Position numbers and translations under genes: made by a program. Below, in pieces: positions 1-5,710 of a DNA stretch of 5,710 bases. Where the stretch lies: the NCBI GenBank assembly GCA_017861355.1, contig JAGFXQ010000232.1, forward strand, positions 1-5,710, in the 5' to 3' direction. The stretch is from Bacillota bacterium (GTDB taxonomy: Bacteria > Bacillota > Clostridia > Lachnospirales > Lachnospiraceae). Every line of letters begins with the position of its first letter. Position 1 is the first letter of the stretch. Below the pieces are notes generated by a model. The model did no database searches. It saw only the letters and a program-made list of their open reading frames with translations, and had not been told where the DNA came from.

Positions 1-669
1 GCATTGTGTTATCGCAACAAAGGCGATTTCGATAAGAGTCTGGCAGATTATGATAAAGCGATTCAGATCGACCCGGCTAATTATTCTCACTATTTTGGTA
101 AGTATTATCTTCTGACGGAGAGTGGCGACGAAGCGGCAGCGAATGAAGTACTTTTAAAGGCTTCCGGGCTTGAAATTAAGACAAGTGCAGATCAATACAA
201 TATTGCAAAGGTTCATTTTTATCAGAAAGATTATGAGACAGCACTTTCGGAATTGAGTGAAGGCTTTAAGAATGGTTTTACGGAAGCATATTATTATATT
301 GGGGAAGTCTATCGGATCAGAAAGGACTATCCAAAGGCAATCTATTATTATGATATATTTATTGACGAGGGTGAGATTATGACACCGAATGTATTTAATC
401 AGATATCAGCTTGTCTGATTAAAACAGGTGATTTTTCAAAGGCACTTACTTATCTGGAGCAGGGAATTGCATTTGGCAATGCTAAAACGATGCAGATTCT
501 GAAGAAGAATGAGATTGTTGCCTATGAGGGCTTAAGCGAGTTCGATAAAGTAAAGGAAAAGCTAACGGATTATCTGTCAGCTTATCCTGAAGATGCAGAT
601 GCGGTAAGAGAAGCGCAGTTTGTGGAGAGCAGATTAACAGAAGCGGTTACGGATACGATTGAGGAGTAA
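1..669 (+). CDS. TPR-repeat protein, 5'-truncated by the window edge
   Basis: This is the C-terminal 222 residues of a tetratricopeptide-repeat protein; the frame is open at base 1, so the true start lies upstream, and the TTG at base 4 is internal (it encodes Leu in the first visible repeat). About six helix-turn-helix units can be seen, at roughly residues 1-26, 29-59, 63-93, 95-125, 129-159 and 170-200. They carry the usual TPR signs: G-D/Y-(F/Y)-x-K-A-L/I turns such as KGDFDKSLADY, KDYPKAIYYY and TGDFSKALTY, and Asp-Pro after the first repeat. The visible part has no enzymatic motif, signal peptide or membrane segment, though an N-terminal anchor could be missing. TPR arrays bind other proteins; the partner cannot be inferred here. 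The tail is acidic (ending DTIEE). The stop is two bases before hflX, which suggests co-transcription. The family is clear, the specific role unknown. Confidence 0.85.
   Translation, partial: ALCYRNKGDFDKSLADYDKAIQIDPANYSHYFGKYYLLTESGDEAAANEVLLKASGLEIKTSADQYNIAKVHFYQKDYETALSELSEGFKNGFTEAYYYIGEVYRIRKDYPKAIYYYDIFIDEGEIMTPNVFNQISACLIKTGDFSKALTYLEQGIAFGNAKTMQILKKNEIVAYEGLSEFDKVKEKLTDYLSAYPEDADAVREAQFVESRLTEAVTDTIEE
661..666 (+). promoter_or_regulatory. hflX ribosome binding site inside the TPR gene
   Basis: GAGGAG lies five bases before the hflX ATG at 672 and is formed by the last two Glu codons of the TPR gene. The stop codon of that gene falls between the site and the hflX start, an arrangement that favours translational coupling. 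It also supports 672 as the hflX start. Confidence 0.7.
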
Positions 670-671
670 AT

Positions 672-1919
672 ATGGCAGAATTATATGAGATGAAAGATCA
701 GGAGGAGCGCTTCGTATTAGTCGGAGTGGCATCCTCAGACAGCGATGACACAGTCGAATCCTTGGAAGAGCTGGAGGAGCTTGCAGCTACTGCCGGAGCG
801 ATTACAGTTGGCAAGATTATTCAGAATAGAGAGAGTATTCATCCGGGTACCTATATCGGCAAGGGTAAGATTGATGAGGTACGGGCACTGGCGCTAGAGA
901 CAGGAGCAACAGGAGTGGTGTGCGATGATGAATTATCACCGGTACAGCTAAAGAATCTGGAAAATGCACTTCAGATGAAGGTTCTGGATCGAACCGTTAT
1001 TATACTTGATATTTTTGCAAATCATGCTACAACCAAAGAGGGTAAGATACAAGTTGAGCTGGCTCAGTTACGCTATCGTTCTTCCAGATTGATCGGGCTT
1101 CGCAATTCCTTATCCAGACTTGGTGGAGGAATTGGTACCAGAGGTCCCGGTGAGAAGAAGCTGGAGATGGACCGTCGTATTATTAAAGAGAGAATTACAC
1201 AGCTGCGAAGGGAATTGGAGGAGGTAAAGCAGAACAGAGAAACCTCCAGAAGCCTGCGTAATAAGAATAACATACCGGTGATTGCGATCGTTGGATATAC
1301 CAACGCAGGTAAATCAACCTTGTTGAATTATCTGACCAAGGCGGGAGTACTGGAAGCGGATATGTTGTTTGCGACGTTGGATCCAACCACCAGAACGCTT
1401 GCACTGGATAGCGGACAGCAGGTATTATTGACGGATACTGTTGGATTTGTCCGCAAGTTGCCCCATCATTTGATTGAGTCCTTCCGAAGTACGCTGGAGG
1501 AAGCTAAATATGCGGACATTATTCTACATGTCGTTGACAGCTCTAACCCGGATGTTGACCGTCAGATGCATATTGTATATGAAACCTTGAGTAAGCTTGG
1601 AATATCGGATAAAGTAATTATTACCGCATTTAATAAACAGGATAAACCGGAAGCAGAGCCGGTGATGAAAGATTTTAAGGCGGATTATACCGTTAAGATA
1701 TCCGCGAAAACCGGAACTGAAGTAGATAAACTTCTGCTGATCATTGAAAAGATATTAAACGAACGCAAGGTTTTATTAGAGAAGACGTTTACGTATCAGG
1801 ATGCAGGTAAGATTCAGACAATAAGAAAGTATGGTCAACTGCTGGAGGAAGAGTATCAACAGGACGGAATCTATGTGAAGGCATATGTACCAAAGGATAT
1901 ATTTCAGACGTTGGTATAA
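672..1919 (+). CDS. hflX: GTPase HflX
   Basis: HflX is a cytoplasmic GTPase (with reported ATPase activity in some species) that binds the 50S subunit and splits stalled or hibernating ribosomes under stress such as heat. The product is 415 residues, close to the usual full length. The N-terminal HflX domain spans about 20-160 and ends in the family signature GGGIGTRGPGE (151-161). A charged helical segment, likely coiled coil, follows at about 163-195. The GTPase domain covers about 201-365: G1 P-loop GYTNAGKST (208-216), G2 region DPTTRT (237-242), G3 DTVGF (255-259), G4 NKQD (321-324) and G5 SAK (344-346). A short C-terminal domain completes it. All motifs are intact. The ATG at 672 has a well-spaced ribosome binding site and gives the typical N-terminus. 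It is probably co-transcribed with the TPR gene and ends before the hairpin at 1984-2038. Some HflX relatives in Listeria and mycobacteria affect macrolide-lincosamide tolerance; nothing here shows that for this one. Confidence 0.96.
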   Translation: MAELYEMKDQEERFVLVGVASSDSDDTVESLEELEELAATAGAITVGKIIQNRESIHPGTYIGKGKIDEVRALALETGATGVVCDDELSPVQLKNLENALQMKVLDRTVIILDIFANHATTKEGKIQVELAQLRYRSSRLIGLRNSLSRLGGGIGTRGPGEKKLEMDRRIIKERITQLRRELEEVKQNRETSRSLRNKNNIPVIAIVGYTNAGKSTLLNYLTKAGVLEADMLFATLDPTTRTLALDSGQQVLLTDTVGFVRKLPHHLIESFRSTLEEAKYADIILHVVDSSNPDVDRQMHIVYETLSKLGISDKVIITAFNKQDKPEAEPVMKDFKADYTVKISAKTGTEVDKLLLIIEKILNERKVLLEKTFTYQDAGKIQTIRKYGQLLEEEYQQDGIYVKAYVPKDIFQTLV

Positions 1920-1921
1920 CG

Positions 1922-1945
1922 ATGTTGAAACGTATATTTCGGCAT
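1922..1945 (+). other. Short hairpin just after the hflX stop
   Basis: ATGTTGAAA (1922-1930) can pair with TTTCGGCAT (1937-1945) as nine base pairs, two of them G-U in RNA, around a six-base loop. It begins three bases after the hflX stop. No T-run follows, so it is not a standard terminator. It may be a 3'-end stabilising structure or chance. Confidence 0.3.
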
Positions 1946-1983
1946 TCTTAGACGAAAATTCAATAGGTATATATTACTAATTA

Positions 1984-2038
1984 AAATACTAGATATAGTA
2001 TGACAGGAAAAATTGTCACATATATCTAGTATTTTTTT
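1984..2038 (+). terminator. Likely rho-independent terminator of hflX
   Basis: AAATACTAGATATA (1984-1997) pairs perfectly with TATATCTAGTATTT (2021-2034), and TGACA (2001-2005) pairs with TGTCA (2014-2018) above a small internal loop; the apical loop is 2006-2013. Seven T's (2032-2038) end the structure. It sits 64 bases after hflX and just before the nrdD promoter, as expected of a terminator. The stem is unusually AT-rich, so its strength is uncertain, and the same bases also resemble NrdR operator boxes. Confidence 0.65.
1986..2032. promoter_or_regulatory. Candidate pair of NrdR boxes upstream of nrdD
   Basis: NrdR is the ATP-cone/zinc-ribbon repressor of ribonucleotide reductase genes; its box is given as acaCwAtATaTwGtgt, usually in pairs about three helical turns apart. 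Box 1 (1986-2001, ATACTAGATATAGTAT) matches 13 of 16 positions, including every strongly conserved base. Box 2 (2017-2032, CACATATATCTAGTAT) matches 10 of 16 and keeps five of the six strong positions. The gap is 15 bp and the centres are 31 bp apart, the classic geometry. Box 2 ends seven bases before the -35 element of the nrdD promoter. The boxes coincide with the arms of an inverted repeat that also looks like a terminator, so the resemblance could be partly a by-product of AT-rich palindromes. The nrdR gene is not in the window. Confidence 0.5.
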
Positions 2039-2039
2039 A

Positions 2040-2068
2040 TTGACTAATATGGATTTTTCTGGTACTAT
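2040..2068 (+). promoter_or_regulatory. nrdD promoter (sigma-A type, extended -10)
   Basis: TTGACT (2040-2045, five of six to TTGACA) is followed after exactly 17 bp by TACTAT (2063-2068, four of six to TATAAT), with TGG directly before the -10 giving an extended -10 (TGn). Transcription would start near 2074-2076, leaving a leader of about 50 bases before the ATG at 2128. The -10 overlaps a TTG at 2068 in the nrdD frame, so that upstream start could not be used on this transcript. Confidence 0.65.
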
Positions 2069-2110
2069 TGAAGCAGTGGTTATCAGTGATACAACTATGT
2101 GAAAAGCGGG

Positions 2111-2118
2111 AAGGGAGA
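2111..2118 (+). promoter_or_regulatory. nrdD ribosome binding site
   Basis: AAGGGAGA lies nine bases before the ATG at 2128 and is the only purine-rich Shine-Dalgarno-like site near it. It decides the start in favour of 2128 over the in-frame TTG at 2068, which has no such site and overlaps the promoter -10. Confidence 0.7.
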
Positions 2119-2127
2119 CAGTTACAT

Positions 2128-4503
2128 ATGATTAATGTTATTAAGAGAGATGGGCAGGTTGCCGAATTCAACCTGAAAAAGATCAGTGAAGCTATAACGA
2201 AAGCCTTCAAAGCAACAGAGAAGTTCTATACCGAGGAGATTATCAGTCTATTAGCACTTCGAGTTACTTCCGATTTTCAGAAGAAGATAAAAGAGGAAAC
2301 AATACATGTAGAAGATATTCAGGATAGTGTGGAAAGTGTTTTGGAGCAGACCGGTTATACTGACGTTGCAAAAGCTTACATTCTATACCGTAAAAATAGA
2401 GAAAAGATCCGTAACATGAAGTCCACCATTCTGGACTACAAAGAGATCGTGAACAATTATGTGAATGAGGAAGACTGGAGAGTCAAAGAAAACTCAACCG
2501 TTACTTACTCGGTCGGCGGACTTATCTTGCATAATTCCGGAGCAATTACAGCAAATTACTGGCTGTCTGAGATCTATGACGGAGAGATTGCGACTGCACA
2601 CCGCAACGGAGACATTCATTTACATGACCTGTCAATGTTAACCGGATACTGTGCAGGATGGTCTCTAAAACAATTGATTAAGGAAGGTCTTGGCGGTATT
2701 CCGGGTAAAATAACCTCGTCACCCGCCAGCCATCTCTCGACCCTCTGCAATCAAATGGTTAACTTCTTGGGAATTATGCAAAATGAATGGGCAGGAGCTC
2801 AGGCTTTTTCTTCCTTTGATACTTATCTTGCTCCATTTGTAAAAGTGGATAACTTATCTTACCGCGAGGTAAAGCAGTGCATTCAATCCTTTGTCTACGG
2901 AGTGAACACACCGAGCCGTTGGGGAACTCAGGCTCCTTTCTCTAATATTACTTTGGATTGGACCGTACCGAATGATCTGGCAGAGCTTCCCTGCATCATC
3001 GGTGGCAAGGAAGTGGATTTCAAGTATAAGGATTGCAAGAATGAGATGGATATGGTGAACAAAGCCTTTATCGAGATTATGATTGAGGGGGATGCAAACG
3101 GAAGAGGATTCCAGTATCCGATTCCTACTTATTCCATTACGAAGGATTTTGATTGGTCCAATACAGAGAACAACCGTTTATTGTTTGAAATGACGGCGAA
3201 ATATGGCACCCCGTATTTCTCTAACTATATTAATAGTGACATGGAGCCAAGTGATGTCCGTTCCATGTGCTGCCGGTTACGTCTTGACCTTCGTGAGCTT
3301 CGTAAGAAGACAGGTGGATTCTTCGGTTCCGGGGAGAGCACAGGCAGCGTAGGCGTTGTAACAATCAATATGCCTAGAATTGCTTATTTGGCTAGCGATG
3401 AGAAGGATTTCTTTGTGCGCCTCGACCGGATGATGGATGTATCCGCAAGATCCTTACATGTGAAGAGAGGTGTAATCACCAAGCTTCTCAAGGAAGGATT
3501 GTATCCGTATACAAAACGTTATTTAGGATCCTTTGAAAGCCATTTCTCAACCATTGGTCTGATCGGTATGAATGAGGTTGGATTGAATGCGAAGTGGCTT
3601 GGTGAAGATATGACTCATAAGAAGACCAAAGATTTTACGATCAAGACCTTGAATCATATGAGAGAGCGTCTGTCGGATTACCAGGAGCAATATGGAGACC
3701 TGTATAATCTTGAAGCTACTCCGGCTGAATCCACCACCTATCGTCTTGCTAAGAATGATAAGAAGCGTTGGCCTGACATTAAGACCGCCGGCAAGGAAGG
3801 GGATACACCTTATTATACCAATAGCTCCCATCTCCCGGTAGGTTATACCGAGGATGTCTTTGAAGCTTTGGACATTCAAGATGAATTGCAGACCTTATAT
3901 ACCTCCGGTACCGTATTCCATGCTTTCCTTGGAGAGAAGCTTCCGGATTGGGAAGCAGCAGCAAAACTGGTTAAGACAATCGCAGATAATTATAAATTAC
4001 CATACTATACGATGTCACCCACCTATTCCGTATGTAAGACACATGGATATCTTGCCGGTGAGCAATTTACCTGTCCTCACTGTGGTGAGAAAGCAGAAGT
4101 TTATAGCCGTATCACAGGTTATTACCGTCCGGTTCAGAATTGGAACGAGGGTAAAGCGCAAGAATATAAGAACCGTAGAATCTATGATATGGAGCATTCC
4201 AGAGATAGGAAGGCAGACTTGAAAGCTACATTATCGGTCAGTGCTGACGAAGATAATAATCAGATGGAGGATGGACTATACCTCTTTACGACCAAAACCT
4301 GTCCCAACTGTCATGCTGCCAAAGAATACTTAAAGAGTACGACCTTTGCGATCGTTGATGCAGAAGAGAATGCAGAGCTTGCGAGAGGATTCAATATTAT
4401 GCAGGCACCGACTTTGATCGAAATCAAAGATGGCAATGTGAAGAAGTATGTAAATGCTTCCAATATCAAACGATTTGCAGATGAACAACTGGTATGCATG
4501 TAA
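2128..4503 (+). CDS. nrdD: Anaerobic ribonucleoside-triphosphate reductase with fused C-terminal redoxin domain
   Basis: This is a class III ribonucleotide reductase, which makes dNTPs from NTPs by glycyl-radical chemistry without oxygen. The ATG at 2128 gives 791 residues. An ATP-cone allosteric domain (about 1-92, starting INVIKRDG) is followed by the reductase core. Key core residues: Cys175 in GYCAGW (probable equivalent of T4 NrdD Cys79), Cys381-Cys382 in MCCRLRLD (Cys382 probably the thiyl-radical Cys on the finger loop), and GSVGVVTINMPR (406-417). A zinc site follows with Cys636, His639, Cys649 and Cys652, where one usual Cys is His. The glycyl-radical loop is RITGYYRP, with Gly664. 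After a charged linker (about 687-713) comes a roughly 78-residue thioredoxin/glutaredoxin-like domain: beta strand GLYLFTT, redox motif Cys725-Pro-Asn-Cys728, and cis-Pro761 in QAPT. A built-in disulfide reductant would suit the formate-independent subgroup; that is inference. The radical-SAM activase gene nrdG is not adjacent. The promoter, possible NrdR boxes and a downstream terminator suggest a single-gene transcript. Confidence 0.96.
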   Translation: MINVIKRDGQVAEFNLKKISEAITKAFKATEKFYTEEIISLLALRVTSDFQKKIKEETIHVEDIQDSVESVLEQTGYTDVAKAYILYRKNREKIRNMKSTILDYKEIVNNYVNEEDWRVKENSTVTYSVGGLILHNSGAITANYWLSEIYDGEIATAHRNGDIHLHDLSMLTGYCAGWSLKQLIKEGLGGIPGKITSSPASHLSTLCNQMVNFLGIMQNEWAGAQAFSSFDTYLAPFVKVDNLSYREVKQCIQSFVYGVNTPSRWGTQAPFSNITLDWTVPNDLAELPCIIGGKEVDFKYKDCKNEMDMVNKAFIEIMIEGDANGRGFQYPIPTYSITKDFDWSNTENNRLLFEMTAKYGTPYFSNYINSDMEPSDVRSMCCRLRLDLRELRKKTGGFFGSGESTGSVGVVTINMPRIAYLASDEKDFFVRLDRMMDVSARSLHVKRGVITKLLKEGLYPYTKRYLGSFESHFSTIGLIGMNEVGLNAKWLGEDMTHKKTKDFTIKTLNHMRERLSDYQEQYGDLYNLEATPAESTTYRLAKNDKKRWPDIKTAGKEGDTPYYTNSSHLPVGYTEDVFEALDIQDELQTLYTSGTVFHAFLGEKLPDWEAAAKLVKTIADNYKLPYYTMSPTYSVCKTHGYLAGEQFTCPHCGEKAEVYSRITGYYRPVQNWNEGKAQEYKNRRIYDMEHSRDRKADLKATLSVSADEDNNQMEDGLYLFTTKTCPNCHAAKEYLKSTTFAIVDAEENAELARGFNIMQAPTLIEIKDGNVKKYVNASNIKRFADEQLVCM

Positions 4504-4560
4504 TGGGATTGAACTATCCGGGCTTTTTGTTACCACAATATATAAAGTAACTTCACTTAA

Positions 4561-4594
4561 AGTGTCCGTTTCTGTTGAGATTCGGGCATTTTTT
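4561..4594 (+). terminator. Rho-independent terminator of nrdD
   Basis: AGTGTCCG (4561-4568) pairs with CGGGCATT (4583-4590) as eight base pairs, two of them G-U in RNA. A further TCT/AGA pairing is possible inside the loop. Six T's follow at 4589-4594. It lies 58 bases after the nrdD stop and upstream of the thyA promoter, separating the two units. Confidence 0.75.
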
Positions 4595-4686
4595 GTGGAA
4601 TGGTGAAGAAGCCGATAGGATGGGATACCTTTTAAGCATGGAGGGTAGGGTGATAAGTGATGGATGATTGAGTCATAAATTATTTA

Positions 4687-4715
4687 TTGCCTTGATATGG
4701 GATATAGGGTACAAT
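4687..4715 (+). promoter_or_regulatory. Probable thyA promoter
   Basis: TTGCCT (4687-4692, four of six to TTGACA) and TACAAT (4710-4715, five of six to TATAAT) are separated by exactly 17 bp. Transcription would start near 4722, giving a leader of about 80 bases in which I see no riboswitch or leader peptide. The region between the nrdD terminator and this promoter (4595-4686) shows nothing recognisable. Confidence 0.55.
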
Positions 4716-4786
4716 TATTACTTGAGAGTATCAAAAGCGGATTGCTTATGTGGCTCGGAAATATAGGAAGTAAATGGAAAAAAGCC

Positions 4787-4792
4787 GGGAGG
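4787..4792 (+). promoter_or_regulatory. thyA ribosome binding site
   Basis: GGGAGG sits eight bases before the ATG at 4801, an excellent Shine-Dalgarno. It selects 4801 over the in-frame ATG at 4774, whose only purine-rich site (AGGAAG, 4765-4770) is three bases away and too close. Confidence 0.85.
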
Positions 4793-4800
4793 AAACAAAG

Positions 4801-5646
4801 ATGAGTTTAGCTGATAATATTTTTATTGAAATGTGTAAGGAGATCTTGGAAAACGGCGTCAGTACTGAAGGAGAAAAGGTACGGCCGAAGTGGGAAGATG
4901 GTTCTTATGCCTATACGATTAAAAAATTCGGTGTTGTGAATCGTTATGATTTGTCAAAGGAATTTCCGGCTATGACGTTAAGAAAAACAGCATTTAAGAG
5001 CTGTATTGATGAGATATTGTGGATTTGGCAGAAGAAATCGAATAATATACATGATCTGAACAGTCATATCTGGGATGCTTGGGCTGAGGAGGATGGTTCT
5101 ATCGGTAAGGCTTATGGATATCAGCTGGGAGTTAAGCACCAATACAAGGAAGGTGAGATGGACCAGGTGGATCGTGTGATTTATGATCTGAAGAATAATC
5201 CCTACAGTCGAAGAATTATGACGAACATCTATGTTCATCAAGACCTGCACGCGATGAAGCTGTATCCGTGTGCTTACAGCATGACCTTCAACGTGACGAA
5301 GAAAAAAGATAGTGATCGGCTTGTATTGAATGCGATATTAAATCAACGTTCGAATGATATTTTAGCAGCTAACAGTTGGAATGTTTGCCAATATGCAGTG
5401 CTAATCCATATGCTGGCACAGGTATGCGGTTATGAGGTGGGTGAATTGGTGCATGTAATTGCAGATGCACACATTTATGATCGTCATATTCCGATCATTC
5501 GGGAATTGATAGAACGTCCTACCTATGCTGCACCTACTTTCTATATGAATCCGGAGGTGAAGGATTTCTATGAGTTCATGGTGGTAGATTTTGAACTGAG
5601 AGATTATCAGCATGGACCGAAGGTGGAGATTCCCGTCGCAGTGTAA
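4801..5646 (+). CDS. thyA: Thymidylate synthase ThyA
   Basis: ThyA methylates dUMP to dTMP with 5,10-methylene-tetrahydrofolate, releasing dihydrofolate; it acts in the cytoplasm as a homodimer. The product from ATG 4801 is 281 residues, a normal length. Visible landmarks, by similarity to E. coli ThyA: Arg28 (phosphate-binding loop), Glu71 in EILW, Trp91 in HIWDAW, Tyr105 in AYGYQLG, the Arg137-Arg138 pair that reaches across the dimer, nucleophile Cys157 in LYPCAY, QRSND (182-186), Asn194 in SWNVCQY, His224 and Tyr226 in DAHIYDRH, and the C-terminal IPVAV that closes on the folate. The wording (IWQ, SNDI, NPEVKDFY, YQHG) follows the B. subtilis/phi3T ThyA branch rather than the E. coli one; the residue after the nucleophile is Ala where E. 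coli has His. It has its own promoter and a short gap to a putative DHFR gene, which would regenerate its cofactor. Confidence 0.96.
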   Translation: MSLADNIFIEMCKEILENGVSTEGEKVRPKWEDGSYAYTIKKFGVVNRYDLSKEFPAMTLRKTAFKSCIDEILWIWQKKSNNIHDLNSHIWDAWAEEDGSIGKAYGYQLGVKHQYKEGEMDQVDRVIYDLKNNPYSRRIMTNIYVHQDLHAMKLYPCAYSMTFNVTKKKDSDRLVLNAILNQRSNDILAANSWNVCQYAVLIHMLAQVCGYEVGELVHVIADAHIYDRHIPIIRELIERPTYAAPTFYMNPEVKDFYEFMVVDFELRDYQHGPKVEIPVAV

Positions 5647-5676
5647 TGTGAATTACAAATACAAAAGGATAATTGA

Positions 5677-5685
5677 AAGGTGGAG
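5677..5685 (+). promoter_or_regulatory. Ribosome binding site of the gene after thyA
   Basis: AAGGTGGAG, with its GGAG ending six bases before the ATG at 5692, is a good Shine-Dalgarno. No terminator or promoter is evident in the 45-base gap after thyA, consistent with an operon. Confidence 0.7.
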
Positions 5686-5691
5686 ATACGA

Positions 5692-5710
5692 ATGCATGTA
5701 ATTGTAGCAG
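5692..5710 (+). CDS. folA: Probable dihydrofolate reductase, 3'-truncated by the window edge
   Basis: Only the first six codons, MHVIVA, are present. They fit the opening beta strand of dihydrofolate reductase, whose N-terminus often reads like M-x-x-I-V-A-V-D, and DHFR commonly follows thyA because it reduces the dihydrofolate that ThyA produces. A strong ribosome binding site precedes the ATG. The assignment rests mainly on position and a very short match, so another gene cannot be excluded. Confidence 0.55.

Noticed and set aside
3547..3879. A 110-codon open frame on the - strand inside nrdD
   Set aside because: Antisense to well-conserved reductase core, with no family resemblance; a shadow of nrdD coding.
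3854..4222. A 122-codon open frame on the + strand inside nrdD
   Set aside because: It lies wholly within nrdD in another frame, has no ribosome binding site or recognisable domain, and nrdD is unambiguous here.
4506..4528. A possible terminator just after the nrdD stop (GGAT/ATCC then CTTTTT)
   Set aside because: The stem is only four base pairs; the hairpin at 4561-4594 is much better.
4533..4548. A possible NrdR-like box after nrdD (CCACAATATATAAAGT)
   Set aside because: It matches 13 of 16 positions but lacks the conserved G in the core, has no partner box at 31 bp on either side, and lies upstream of the nrdD terminator and far from the thyA promoter; likely AT-rich coincidence.
4529..4551. 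Inverted repeat GTTAC/GTAAC
   Set aside because: Five base pairs over a 13-base loop, no T-run; expected by chance in AT-rich DNA.
4595..4686. Possible riboswitch or small gene before thyA
   Set aside because: No tetrahydrofolate-riboswitch-like core or stable structure seen, and the only ATG with any run (4639) stops after nine codons.
4774..4800. An earlier ATG for thyA at 4774 adding nine residues
   Set aside because: Its purine-rich site is only three bases away, while the strong GGGAGG at 4787-4792 lies inside this extension at ideal distance from 4801.

Overview
The window looks like chromosomal DNA from an anaerobic, AT-leaning Firmicute of class Clostridia, most likely Lachnospiraceae or a close relative. 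The evidence is the oxygen-sensitive class III ribonucleotide reductase, the B. subtilis/phi3T-like form of ThyA, strong GGGAGG-type ribosome binding sites, and protein wording typical of that group. All genes lie on the + strand. No mobile element, CRISPR array, tRNA or rRNA is visible.

Layout: (1) 1-669 is the 3' end of a tetratricopeptide-repeat (TPR) gene that is open at the left edge. (2) 672-1919 is hflX, a ribosome-associated GTPase, two bases after the TPR gene and with its Shine-Dalgarno made from the last TPR codons, so the two are probably co-transcribed. (3) 1920-2127 holds a small hairpin, a long AT-rich inverted repeat ending in seven T's, and a consensus-like promoter. Both arms of the inverted repeat resemble NrdR boxes whose centres are 31 bp apart. 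(4) 2128-4503 is nrdD, an anaerobic ribonucleoside-triphosphate reductase carrying its own C-terminal thioredoxin/glutaredoxin-like domain. (5) 4504-4800 (297 bp) has a rho-independent terminator at 4561-4594, nothing I can name at 4595-4686, and a promoter at 4687-4715. (6) 4801-5646 is thyA. (7) 5692 to the right edge is the start of a gene beginning MHVIVA, very probably dihydrofolate reductase.

From nrdD onward the theme is DNA-precursor synthesis: NrdD makes deoxynucleotides without oxygen, ThyA makes dTMP from dUMP, and DHFR recycles the dihydrofolate ThyA releases. nrdD and thyA appear to be separate transcription units, each with its own promoter, while thyA and the following gene form an operon. 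The NrdD activase gene (nrdG) is not beside nrdD.

The points most worth a second look are the NrdD-redoxin fusion, the paired NrdR-like boxes, and the overlap of those boxes with the apparent hflX terminator. No wholly new system is evident; most of the window is housekeeping DNA.
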